The notes below the pieces were generated by a model, which made no database searches, was not told the origin of the DNA, and worked only from the letters and a program-made list of their open reading frames with translations. Positions 22,549 through 30,335 of a stretch of DNA of 64,000 nt are shown in pieces. Every line of letters begins with the position of its first letter. The stretch's first letter is position 1. The position numbers were made by a program, and so were the translations under genes. The DNA is taken from NCBI GenBank assembly GCA_016713245.1, contig JADJPM010000001.1:2480001-2544000 (forward strand). The letters run 5' to 3'. The DNA is from Verrucomicrobiaceae bacterium. GTDB lineage: Bacteria > Verrucomicrobiota > Verrucomicrobiia > Verrucomicrobiales > Verrucomicrobiaceae.

Positions 22549-24583
22549 ACCCTTTGAGTAGTTCCTCGGCCAAAGTAGCCCTCCATTTCAGGGGCTGGGC
22601 GTCTGGCTTGGCGGACATGCCGTCTGGGGAGAGGAAGAAGCAGCGCTTTTCAGCAAGCACCTTCGAAGAGCCGCCAATCTGCCCGTTGGGTGTTTCCCAC
22701 AGGTATTCACCTGGGCCGAAAGTATGAAGGCGTAACACCGGCTGACCCGATTCTAGATCAACAAGAATGGGCCTCCCAGCATGACCACACAGCCAAAGTC
22801 CCCGTCGATTTTTGGAGATGCCGATCACTTCAAGGTCAATCTCGTCTGTGAATGCCGACCACTGTTTCTGCTGGTGGAGCAAAGTGCCATCCTTTGTGGC
22901 ATAGATGGCGAAGTTGATAGGGTTGGAGAATGGCACCTGGGTGATAAACCAATCAGCAGGAACCACGCAGGGCCTGAAATGAGGACAATCGACAGTGCCC
23001 GGGGCACGCAGTTCGGCGAGTTTCGCGGTCTTAACTTCATAGCGATAAATACCGCCACGATCATCGAGCCAAGTATAAGCATCGGAATTCTTCTGCCGAG
23101 TTATGGCTGCCACTGCTTGCTGGCCCGATGCCTTCGCAATTTTGGCCACCACCTTCCAAGAAGGAGCCTCACGAATAACAAGCTCTGCTCCCGTTGACTC
23201 TTCGTGGATGGCCACAGAGCCGTCCATGGTAAAGACGCACCTTAGAGTCACTCCAAGTGGGAAACTTCCCGTTTCAGCCGAGCCTTCAGAATTCAGTGAG
23301 AAGATCCTCACAGTGGAATTGGCCCTGACGTACATCGCTGAGTCACCGCAATAGCCAGAATCGAATACCGAACTTGAAGGAGCTTTCAGCCGACCGATCA
23401 AGCGGCCATCACGCTGAAGGCGAATCCAAAAGGGGTCTAACAACAAAATGTCGTTTCCAGCCTCGGATTTTGGCCGCGTCGGAGGTTGAACTGCCTGATC
23501 GAACTCATGTTGTTGCACGCCGCCGTCTTTAAGCGACACGCACATGATGAAACCAGGATCCTTAACCATGGTGATTACAGATGCGTCACGAGTCATCGAT
23601 ACCTTGTCTGAGACTTCGAGCGGCTCCATGCCTGTCGAAGCGCCGAATTGGTTCACTATCTGTCCATTTTGCGCATCACAGATCACGACTCCTTGCTGGT
23701 TCGTGGCGACAGCAAGCTTCTTCGAATCTGAACTCCAAGCTAGCGCATTGACCTCCCTGACGCCTTCGATGTGACGAGGCTCCTTCGGGTTTGAAGTAGC
23801 GTATAGAGCCAGCGGTATCGCGGGTGACGATGCTGCCATAAAGGCACCGTCCGTGGAAACTGCTGTTGAGAAGGTTGGATTTGATGAAATTGGCCGCCAA
23901 AGGCGTTCGCCCGCAGCGGGCGTCACGAGATAGGCTCCGTCAAAAGTGCTGAGAGCCATTGAGCCTCCACCTGCGGCGCCAGAATAGTATTGCCCCGGCC
24001 GGGCATGTTGGATGCGCTGTGTCTCAACGAGCTGCTTATCCAGCACCACGGATGAGCGATTGTGTAGAAAAACTGCCAACCCGGCAGTCAGAGATGCAAC
24101 CTGCTTGATCGCTTCATCTATTCTCGGTTTCCATTCGGCTGCCACCTCGCCCGTTTGAAAGTTGATACGCTGAACGACGGCTGAGGTAGCCACTGTCACC
24201 ATGGGTGGCTCCAGAGCGTCCAGCGATACCGTGTCTGCCGTTTTACTCTGCCAAATCACAGCTTCTTTGAGACGATCCATCACGATGGCCTTTCCCTGCC
24301 TGCTTCCGGCCAGATACCTGCCATCGGCAGAGGCAGCAATATTGGAATCTGTATGATCCAGGGGCGCGAGAGACTGCAAAAGAGTGCCATCTTTGTGCCA
24401 AACCCTTAACTCACCCCGACGGCTCTTGGTCACAAGTAGCTGGTCGTTAGCCGTCCACAGCAAACGATAGGGGGCCATCGATGGATTGCTCTGGATGATT
24501 ATTCTTGGCTCAGCCTGCAACTCAGAGGTGATCAGCACTGCGAAAGCGCCGAAGTAGATAAGATTGAATGAATTGAGGTTCAT
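22541..24583 (-). CDS. Secreted WD40/beta-propeller-like protein
   Basis: A 680-residue protein with a signal peptide (MNLNSFNLIYFGAFAVLITS then ELQAEP) and repeated WD-like strands: LLVTKSRRGELRVWHKDGTL, IAASADGRYLAGSRQGKAIV, LAWSSDSKKLAVATNQQGVV and YVRANSTVRIFSLNSEGSA. No catalytic motif. Base composition is visibly lower in GC than the flanking genes (runs such as GAAGTAGATAAGATTGAATG near its start), as is the following intergenic stretch, suggesting more recent acquisition. It overlaps the convergent GNAT gene's stop by 8 bases. Function unknown; probably an extracytoplasmic binding scaffold. Confidence 0.75.
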   Translation of the reverse strand: MNLNSFNLIYFGAFAVLITSELQAEPRIIIQSNPSMAPYRLLWTANDQLLVTKSRRGELRVWHKDGTLLQSLAPLDHTDSNIAASADGRYLAGSRQGKAIVMDRLKEAVIWQSKTADTVSLDALEPPMVTVATSAVVQRINFQTGEVAAEWKPRIDEAIKQVASLTAGLAVFLHNRSSVVLDKQLVETQRIQHARPGQYYSGAAGGGSMALSTFDGAYLVTPAAGERLWRPISSNPTFSTAVSTDGAFMAASSPAIPLALYATSNPKEPRHIEGVREVNALAWSSDSKKLAVATNQQGVVICDAQNGQIVNQFGASTGMEPLEVSDKVSMTRDASVITMVKDPGFIMCVSLKDGGVQQHEFDQAVQPPTRPKSEAGNDILLLDPFWIRLQRDGRLIGRLKAPSSSVFDSGYCGDSAMYVRANSTVRIFSLNSEGSAETGSFPLGVTLRCVFTMDGSVAIHEESTGAELVIREAPSWKVVAKIAKASGQQAVAAITRQKNSDAYTWLDDRGGIYRYEVKTAKLAELRAPGTVDCPHFRPCVVPADWFITQVPFSNPINFAIYATKDGTLLHQQKQWSAFTDEIDLEVIGISKNRRGLWLCGHAGRPILVDLESGQPVLRLHTFGPGEYLWETPNGQIGGSSKVLAEKRCFFLSPDGMSAKPDAQPLKWRATLAEELLKGFN

Positions 24584-24829
24584 GGTTTAAAACTAGGTTT
24601 CGCGATGGCCCCAAGGCTTGGAATCTAGGCATCATGCATTGTTACAAGCACACACAGGTAGCAGGGAGCTCACAAACTCAAGAAGACCTTGGATGATGGA
24701 GCTGCGTTCCGATCATTGGCTCGCCTTTAATCCATTGAAATGATCAAACAGCTGCATCTCAGCCGCTTGCTGATGTTTCGGATGACATGATGCCCGCATC
24801 ATCGGCGTTACTTCCGACCCAACCGCCGT
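24584..24829. other. Low-GC intergenic spacer
   Basis: About 246 bases between divergent genes (propeller gene and GH-like gene). No ORF, tRNA or clear repeat seen. It continues the lower-GC composition of the propeller gene on its left side and should hold the promoters of both neighbours; no confident -35/-10 pair was identified. Confidence 0.4.
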
Positions 24830-27154
24830 ATGAAACGCCTCGCTCTCTTCCTCCTCGCCGCCCTCAATTTGCATGCGCAGCAGCGTGTGGAGGTGTTGCG
24901 GGATTTGTGGATCTCCGCCTACTCGAAGGAGGTGGAGGGGAACAATGGCGGATCCCACCGGCTAAAGCTGAAGGGCATCCAGGAGTTCTTCCTCATCGAC
25001 TTCGATCCGGCGGCGCTGCGCGGGAAGAAGATCACCAAAGCGCAACTGCATGTGCATCTCGCGTCGCCGGAGGCACCGCTCCGACGCACGACGGTCTCCA
25101 CGATCTCGCAGGACTGGGTGGAAGGCACCGGAAGCAGCTATGCGAAGACACCGGGCGCGAGTTCCTTCGTGTGGGCAAAGACAGGCGAGTTGCGCTGGGG
25201 CAACAACGAGCCGGACATCACCAGCGTCGTCTGCGGTGAAGGCGGATCGCTGTGGGGCTTTGGCGAGGCCTCCGCGCCGGATGCGGAAGGCTGGCAGATC
25301 ATCCCCATCGCGCCCGACGTGGCGCAGGCACGACTCGAGGGCCGTTCGCATGGCTTTTACGTCATCGACGACATCGGCAACGAATACACACGCGATGGCA
25401 ATGCGGTGAAGTTCACCAATTTCGTGAATCGCTACGTGTCGAGCCGCGAGGACAAACGCATTCACAAGCCCTACTTCACGCTCTGGCTCGAAGATGGAGC
25501 CGTGGAGGCTCCCAAAACCGTCAATCAGGTCAATCAGGTCGCCGCAGCCACTTTGCCGCCTGTTCCGGCCATTTCGGCCGTGAAGCCGAATTTGCCTTCG
25601 AAAGACGTTTTCGGCCGCGAACTGGCTTCGACGCACTTTTTTGCCGCGAAGGGTGAAACGATCGGTTTTTCGGTCACGGGGAAACCGATCGTCAAAGCGC
25701 CTGATTTGGGCGTGAAGCTCTACTCGATGCCGAAGGTCGGCGGAATGCATGATCCGCTCGTGCCGGGTGATGATTCCAAAAGCGAAGACACCTTCATTGA
25801 GCTCCACATTCCCAAAAGCATGCCCGCAGGCACGCACGGCGGCACGGTGACGGTGAATGGCACGGTGATGCCGTTCACGATCACGGTTTGGAACTTCACG
25901 CTGCCGGATCGCCTGTCGTTTGTGCCGCAGATGAACGCCTACGGCCTGCCGGGGCATGCGCGTGACTACTACCGGCTCGCGCATGAGCATCGTGTGGTGC
26001 TCAATCAGTTGCCGTATGGCTGGACGGGCAAGGTGGACGAGCCTGCGCCGAAGCTCGGCGGCGATGGGAAGTGGGACTGGACGAAGTTCGATGCCGAATT
26101 CGGCCCTCTGCTCGATGGCAGCGCCTTCGCCGATCTGCCGCGCGGCGCGGTGCCGGTGGACGCGTATTACCTGCTGCTGAACGAGAACTGGCCGATGAAA
26201 CACGACGAGCACTTCAAAGGCGGCTACTGGATCGAGAGCGCGTTTGATGAGGCCTACTGGACGCAGTTTCGCGCGATGGCCGCGGAGATCGCGAAGCACC
26301 TCGAAGCGAAGGGCTGGACCGAGCCGATGTTTGAGTTCTACCTCAACAACAAGGTGTACTTCAAAAAGGACGACTGGCGCAAATGCACCGCGGCGTGGAT
26401 TTTCGACGAACCGGTGCACACGCAGGACTTCTGGGCCATCCGCCACTACGGCCGCGAGTTCTGGAACGCCGTCGCGCCTTATCCGAAGGTGAATCTCACT
26501 TATCGCGCCGACATTTCCCGTCCGCAGTGGCAGCGCGATTTGCTCGATCACTGCGTGAACGTCGAAGTCGTCAGCGGCGTGCTGCGCGACTACTGGCCGC
26601 GCATTCAGCGTCGCGCCGAGGCCTGCGGCAATCTCTACTACATGTATGGCGGCGCGAACGCCATCGGCACGCCGAACATCGCCAACGCCGCGTGGTGCGT
26701 CGAGGCCTGGTCGCTCGGCGCAGATGGCGTCGTGCCCTGGAACACCATCGGCAAAGCGGACGCGTGGCAAACGCCCGACGAACTCTCCGTGCTCTACCCC
26801 ACCGCCAACGGCCCCGTGCCCAGCCTGCGCCTGAAAACCTTCCGCGCCGGTCAGCAACTCGTCGAGTATCTCACCCAATACTGCGCCGTCAGCGGCGAGA
26901 GCCGCGAAGCCGTCATGGCCGCCGTGCGTGCCACCCCCGGCCTCAGCGCGACCTTGGTGAAGAAGAACGAAGAAGACGCCGGCAAGTCACAGTTCGGCAA
27001 AGACACGCAACCTGCCTTTGAAGCACTGCGCCTGCGCCTTGGTGCCTATCTCGATGCCAAAGCACCTGCACCGAAGGATCGCTGGCATGATCCGCGGCCT
27101 GCGCGGCCGGATTTGAAGAAGGCGCGGGAGATTGAGCCGCTGGCGGTGCCTTGA
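24830..27154 (+). CDS. Secreted glycoside hydrolase-like protein (DUF4091 / GH123-like)
   Basis: A 774-residue secreted protein; signal peptide MKRLALFLLAALNLHAQQRV. The N-terminal ~200 residues form a beta-sandwich like DNRLRE/CBM modules (GIQEFFLIDFDPAALRGKKI, ITKAQLHVHLASPEAPLRRT). A linker holds VNQVNQV. The C-terminal ~400 residues resemble DUF4091/GH123-type alpha-beta barrels (FTITVWNFTLPDRLSFVPQM, AAWIFDEPVHTQDFWAIRHY, MYGGANAIGTPNIANAAWCV). D/E in FDEP is a plausible acid. Substrate unknown, probably an extracellular polysaccharide. It ends one base before the convergent esterase gene. Confidence 0.7.
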   Translation: MKRLALFLLAALNLHAQQRVEVLRDLWISAYSKEVEGNNGGSHRLKLKGIQEFFLIDFDPAALRGKKITKAQLHVHLASPEAPLRRTTVSTISQDWVEGTGSSYAKTPGASSFVWAKTGELRWGNNEPDITSVVCGEGGSLWGFGEASAPDAEGWQIIPIAPDVAQARLEGRSHGFYVIDDIGNEYTRDGNAVKFTNFVNRYVSSREDKRIHKPYFTLWLEDGAVEAPKTVNQVNQVAAATLPPVPAISAVKPNLPSKDVFGRELASTHFFAAKGETIGFSVTGKPIVKAPDLGVKLYSMPKVGGMHDPLVPGDDSKSEDTFIELHIPKSMPAGTHGGTVTVNGTVMPFTITVWNFTLPDRLSFVPQMNAYGLPGHARDYYRLAHEHRVVLNQLPYGWTGKVDEPAPKLGGDGKWDWTKFDAEFGPLLDGSAFADLPRGAVPVDAYYLLLNENWPMKHDEHFKGGYWIESAFDEAYWTQFRAMAAEIAKHLEAKGWTEPMFEFYLNNKVYFKKDDWRKCTAAWIFDEPVHTQDFWAIRHYGREFWNAVAPYPKVNLTYRADISRPQWQRDLLDHCVNVEVVSGVLRDYWPRIQRRAEACGNLYYMYGGANAIGTPNIANAAWCVEAWSLGADGVVPWNTIGKADAWQTPDELSVLYPTANGPVPSLRLKTFRAGQQLVEYLTQYCAVSGESREAVMAAVRATPGLSATLVKKNEEDAGKSQFGKDTQPAFEALRLRLGAYLDAKAPAPKDRWHDPRPARPDLKKAREIEPLAVP

Positions 27155-28090
27155 TCAGGGCTTCACGCCTTTTGCGAAGAGCCACTCGTGCAGCGTGGCT
27201 TCTTCGAAGACTTTGCCGGCGATCCCGTGGCCGCCGGTCGGGTATTCGGTGTATTTGCATTCTTTGTCGCGCTTCAGCGCCTCCCACAGATCGCGCGAGT
27301 ATTTTACCTCGACGGTTTGATCATCGACGGCGTGGAAAAGCCATAGCGGCACTTTTTTGAAGGTGCCTGCGGTTTCCGGCCCGGTGCAGCCTGCGACGGC
27401 GACTCCGGCGGCGAACAGGCGCGTCTCCGTGTTGATGAGATGGCAGGTGCCAAAGCCGCCCATCGAATAGCCGACGCAATAGACGCGCTCTTTGTCGATG
27501 GGCAGCGACTTGAGCAGTTCCTTCACCAGATCGATCGCTTCCTCACCGGGTTTCGAGTTCCACGCCGAGCCCGTGCCGCCAAAGGGCTGGTAGCCGAGCG
27601 GCGCGAGGATGATGCACGGGTTCTTTGCGTAGCGTGCCTCGGTGGTGAAGCTCTTCATCCAGCCGCCGACTTGTTTGCCGTTTTCATCGTTTTGACTGCG
27701 GCCATGCAACGCGAGGATCAGCGGGTATTTCTTCGTGGCATCGAGTTCCTTCGCGCCGTAGAGGGCAAAGGGCAGGTCTTTGTATTTCGAGAGCGCCCAG
27801 TCGCCCGTGAGCAGCGCGGCAAACTCGCCTTCCACCTTCTTCGGTGCCGCCGCATTGGGCGTCGTCGCGGGCGCTGCGGGGCCTTGTTGTTTCACAAAAG
27901 CCTGATCCGCCGCGGACAGACGGCTCAGCGGCACCGGCACGCTCTGGCCGTTCGCCAGTTTCAGCATCACTTGATCGCCATTGAGCGAGACAAAGTCCGC
28001 CTGGAGCTTTTTGCCATCACTGGAGGTCCACTCACGGGCCTCGGCGGAGAAGGTCACGACGAGCAAAAGGGCGGAAAGCAAGGTCTTCAT
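27155..28090 (-). CDS. Secreted SHD1-domain alpha/beta-hydrolase (esterase / PHB depolymerase-like)
   Basis: A 311-residue protein; ATG at 28090 gives the signal MKTLLSALLLVVTFSAEARE. It is followed by an SHD1-like segment (WTSSDGKKLQADFVSLNGDQ then VPVPLSRLSAADQAFV), common as an N-terminal module in PVC secreted proteins. An alpha/beta-hydrolase domain follows: YPLILALHGRSQND, VYCVGYSMGGFGTCHLI with the nucleophile in GYSMG, FHAVDDQTV for the acid and GGHGIAGKVF for the histidine. It is likely an esterase acting on extracellular carbohydrate esters. Its upstream region is interrupted by the tandem group II introns 125 bases away. Confidence 0.85.
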   Translation of the reverse strand: MKTLLSALLLVVTFSAEAREWTSSDGKKLQADFVSLNGDQVMLKLANGQSVPVPLSRLSAADQAFVKQQGPAAPATTPNAAAPKKVEGEFAALLTGDWALSKYKDLPFALYGAKELDATKKYPLILALHGRSQNDENGKQVGGWMKSFTTEARYAKNPCIILAPLGYQPFGGTGSAWNSKPGEEAIDLVKELLKSLPIDKERVYCVGYSMGGFGTCHLINTETRLFAAGVAVAGCTGPETAGTFKKVPLWLFHAVDDQTVEVKYSRDLWEALKRDKECKYTEYPTGGHGIAGKVFEEATLHEWLFAKGVKP

Positions 28091-28644
28091 GGCAAAGGCT
28101 GGTTGGCGGGCACTAGAACAGAAAGCGCGTGGCATTGTTTCATGAAAGGCGCTGGCGGGGGCGTAAGACGGCCTGTGGCTTCATCCAAACCGTTTGGTAG
28201 AAAGATTGAGGGTATTGCGTCAGGACAAACACAGATAAGGAGGAAATCAGACAAGCAGTAAAATGGGAGTTAGAACATGGAAACCTTATAGAGCAACCCA
28301 GCGGGTAAGAACCCCGCGCGGTAGAGCCTGGAGCCAGGCAGCCGCAAGCGAGTCATGCGTCGTCAGTCGTGAGGCTGGCTCGAAGCGTTGACAGCGAGCA
28401 CCAAAGCCGTGGGATTGAGCCTCGAAAGATCAATATCGTGGACTGTCTTCGCCGTTACCCTGGCGGGGACCCGTGCGCACATCGCGTCAAAGGGCCAGCG
28501 ATGGGCGAGCCACCGGGGTCCGAGACCCGGGCAGAGGTGCATGACAGGGGGTGCCTGTGAACCTGAGAGAGCTCCACAACCAAGAGCCTCTGCTGCCGAC
28601 AACCCAGCCGGAGGTGGACGACACCGGCGTAACAACGTCCTGGC

Positions 28645-30279
28645 ATGAACGAGGGAGCATCACCCACGCGCATGAACAAAGCCGAAGATGCCGCAGCAGT
28701 AAGCCGGAGCGAGTCTTCAAAGCAAGCCGAGGTGAGGGGCCGGAGCAGTCGTAGTGTGCCCGTAATACCGTTTGAAGAGTGGCGAACCGGAACCGACGGG
28801 AGCCAGCCAGTAGGAAAGGAGCACACCCGGAAAAAGGAGGAACCGTTGAGGGGAAACACAGCCGCGACACCAAGAGCGGCAGACGTGTCAACCAAGCAGC
28901 AACGGATAGCAAAACTTGCCGAGCAAATGCGCGGCAAGGCGCTCACATCGTTGAGTCACCACATCGACGGGGCATGGCTCCTGGAAGCCTGGCGGCGGAC
29001 CCGCAAGGACGGAGCCGTCGGCGTCGATGGGCAAAGCGCCAAGCAGTATGCGGAGAACCTTCACGGGAACCTCGCCGACCTGCTCGACCGCGCCAAAAGC
29101 GGACGCTACAAAGCGCCGCCCGTGCGCCGAGTCCACATCCCCAAAGGAGATGGAAAGAGCACACGGCCCATCGGCATCCCGACACTCGAAGACAAGGTGC
29201 TACAACGAGCCATCGTCATGGCGCTGGAGCCAGTCTATGAAGCAGACTTCAAAAGCTGTAGCTATGGATTTAGGCCCGGAAAATCCGCCCATGACGCCCT
29301 GGAGGCGCTTTGGCAACAAAGCATGGGAGCATGGCATGAGCGCCCGGTGCGGTGGGTGCTCGACGTGGACATCAAGTCCTACTTCGACACACTCCACCAC
29401 CCGCACCTGCGGCAAATGCTCGACAAACGGATACGCGACGGAGTGATCCGACGGCTCATCGACAAATGGTTGAAAGCCGGCGTGATGGAAAAAGGGAACC
29501 TCAGTTATCAAGACGCAGGCACACCCCAGGGCGGGGTGATAAGTCCACTGCTGAGCAACATCTACCTGCATGAAGTGCTCGACGAATGGTTCGAGTGCGA
29601 AGTGCAGCCAAGGATGCGTGGCCGCGCCTTCCTCGTGCGCTACGCCGACGACTTCGTCATCGGCTTCGAGTGCGAAGAAGACGCCCGGCGGGTGCAGCAA
29701 GTCCTGCCCAAACGCTTTGAGCGCTACGGCCTGACCCTGCACCCCGAAAAGACCCGGTTGGTGGCGTTCAAACCACCCGCAGAACGGTCCCGGAAGCCAA
29801 ACGAAGACAACAACGACCAAGACCAAGAACCACCGGCCCAAGGCCCCAAGCGCGAAACCAGAAGCTTCGGCTTCCTCGGCTTCACGCACATCTGGGGCCA
29901 TAGCCGCAAAGGCAAGCCGATCATCAAACGCAGAACCGCGAGCAATCGGCTGACCCGATCGCTCAAAGCGCTGCGCGACTGGATGCGCCACCACCGGCAC
30001 GACCCGGTGAGAGAGCAATGGCGCAAGCTGATGAGCAAAGTGAGGGGGCACGCCGCCTATTTTGGCATGCCCGGCAACAGCCGAGGACTCTCGCGCTACA
30101 GCCATCAAGCCCAGAGAGAATGGTTCAAATGGCTCAACCGGCGAGGCGGTCAAAAGCCGCTGACCTGGGAGAGATACAGTCAATGGTTGAAGGAAACCTT
30201 CCACTGGCCCGCCCCAAAATCCATCTACGATCACGACCCGCGTAGCAAACCCCTCCACCGGAAGAACCGGATGCGGTAG
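28645..30279 (+). CDS. ltrA: Group II intron reverse transcriptase/maturase (intact copy)
   Basis: A 544-residue intron-encoded protein that helps the intron splice and reverse-transcribes it during retrohoming. RT motifs in order: KAPPVRRVHIPKGDGKSTRP and IGIPTLEDKVLQRAI (RT1-2), DVDIKSYFDTLHHPHL (RT3), GTPQGGVISPLLSNIYLHEV (RT4), RYADDFVIGFECEED with YADD at residues 333-336 (RT5), and LTLHPEKTRLVAF (RT6). The maturase X region follows (FLGFTHIWGHSRKGKPIIKR, LRDWMRHHR, SRYSHQAQREWFKWLNRRGG). No HNH endonuclease domain is present. It ends SIYDHDPRSKPLHRKNRMR, 56 bases before the intron end. Confidence 0.95.
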   Translation: MNEGASPTRMNKAEDAAAVSRSESSKQAEVRGRSSRSVPVIPFEEWRTGTDGSQPVGKEHTRKKEEPLRGNTAATPRAADVSTKQQRIAKLAEQMRGKALTSLSHHIDGAWLLEAWRRTRKDGAVGVDGQSAKQYAENLHGNLADLLDRAKSGRYKAPPVRRVHIPKGDGKSTRPIGIPTLEDKVLQRAIVMALEPVYEADFKSCSYGFRPGKSAHDALEALWQQSMGAWHERPVRWVLDVDIKSYFDTLHHPHLRQMLDKRIRDGVIRRLIDKWLKAGVMEKGNLSYQDAGTPQGGVISPLLSNIYLHEVLDEWFECEVQPRMRGRAFLVRYADDFVIGFECEEDARRVQQVLPKRFERYGLTLHPEKTRLVAFKPPAERSRKPNEDNNDQDQEPPAQGPKRETRSFGFLGFTHIWGHSRKGKPIIKRRTASNRLTRSLKALRDWMRHHRHDPVREQWRKLMSKVRGHAAYFGMPGNSRGLSRYSHQAQREWFKWLNRRGGQKPLTWERYSQWLKETFHWPAPKSIYDHDPRSKPLHRKNRMR

Positions 30280-30329
30280 TCCCGCACGTCCGGGTCTGTG
30301 AGGGAGCCAGCGGGCAACCGCTGGCTCTA
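30264..30329 (+). ncRNA. Domain V and domain VI of the upstream group II intron
   Basis: Domain V candidate at 30264-30296: 13-base 5' strand starting GAACCGGATGCGG, loop TAGTC, 3' strand CCGCACGTCCGGGTC with the CG bulge typical of DV. The triad position reads AAC instead of the usual AGC or CGC. Domain VI at 30304-30327 is a 10-base-pair stem with GCAA tetraloop; GAG (30300-30302) can pair with CTC (30330-30332), leaving A30329 bulged seven bases from the 3' end as the branch point. The second intron has the same structure shifted by 2122 bases. Confidence 0.75.
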
Positions 30330-30335
30330 CTCGGC

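Larger units (their letters stand above)
28215..30335 (+). mobile_element. Group II intron, upstream copy
   Basis: A 2121-base intron starting TTGCG (one base off the GTGYG consensus) and ending CTCTACTCGGC. Boundaries follow from the exact repeat of the same sequence directly downstream. An 8-base loop GTTACCCT closed by CGCC/GGCG (28450-28465) contains TACCCT, complementary to the six exon bases AGGGTA (28209-28214) just before the intron, as expected for EBS1-IBS1. A domain V-like hairpin (30264-30296) and a domain VI hairpin with a bulged A seven bases from the 3' end (30329) follow the ORF. The intron sits intergenically, on the strand opposite to both flanking genes. Confidence 0.9.

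Noticed and set aside
24962..26878. 638-codon open frame on the minus strand
   Set aside because: Antisense to the glycoside hydrolase-like gene, rich in R/H/G as expected for a shadow frame.
28369..28946. Several short ORFs at the 5' part of each intron, present twice
   Set aside because: They lie within structured intron RNA upstream of the maturase ORF, overlap each other on both strands and have no protein features; their duplication only reflects the intron duplication.
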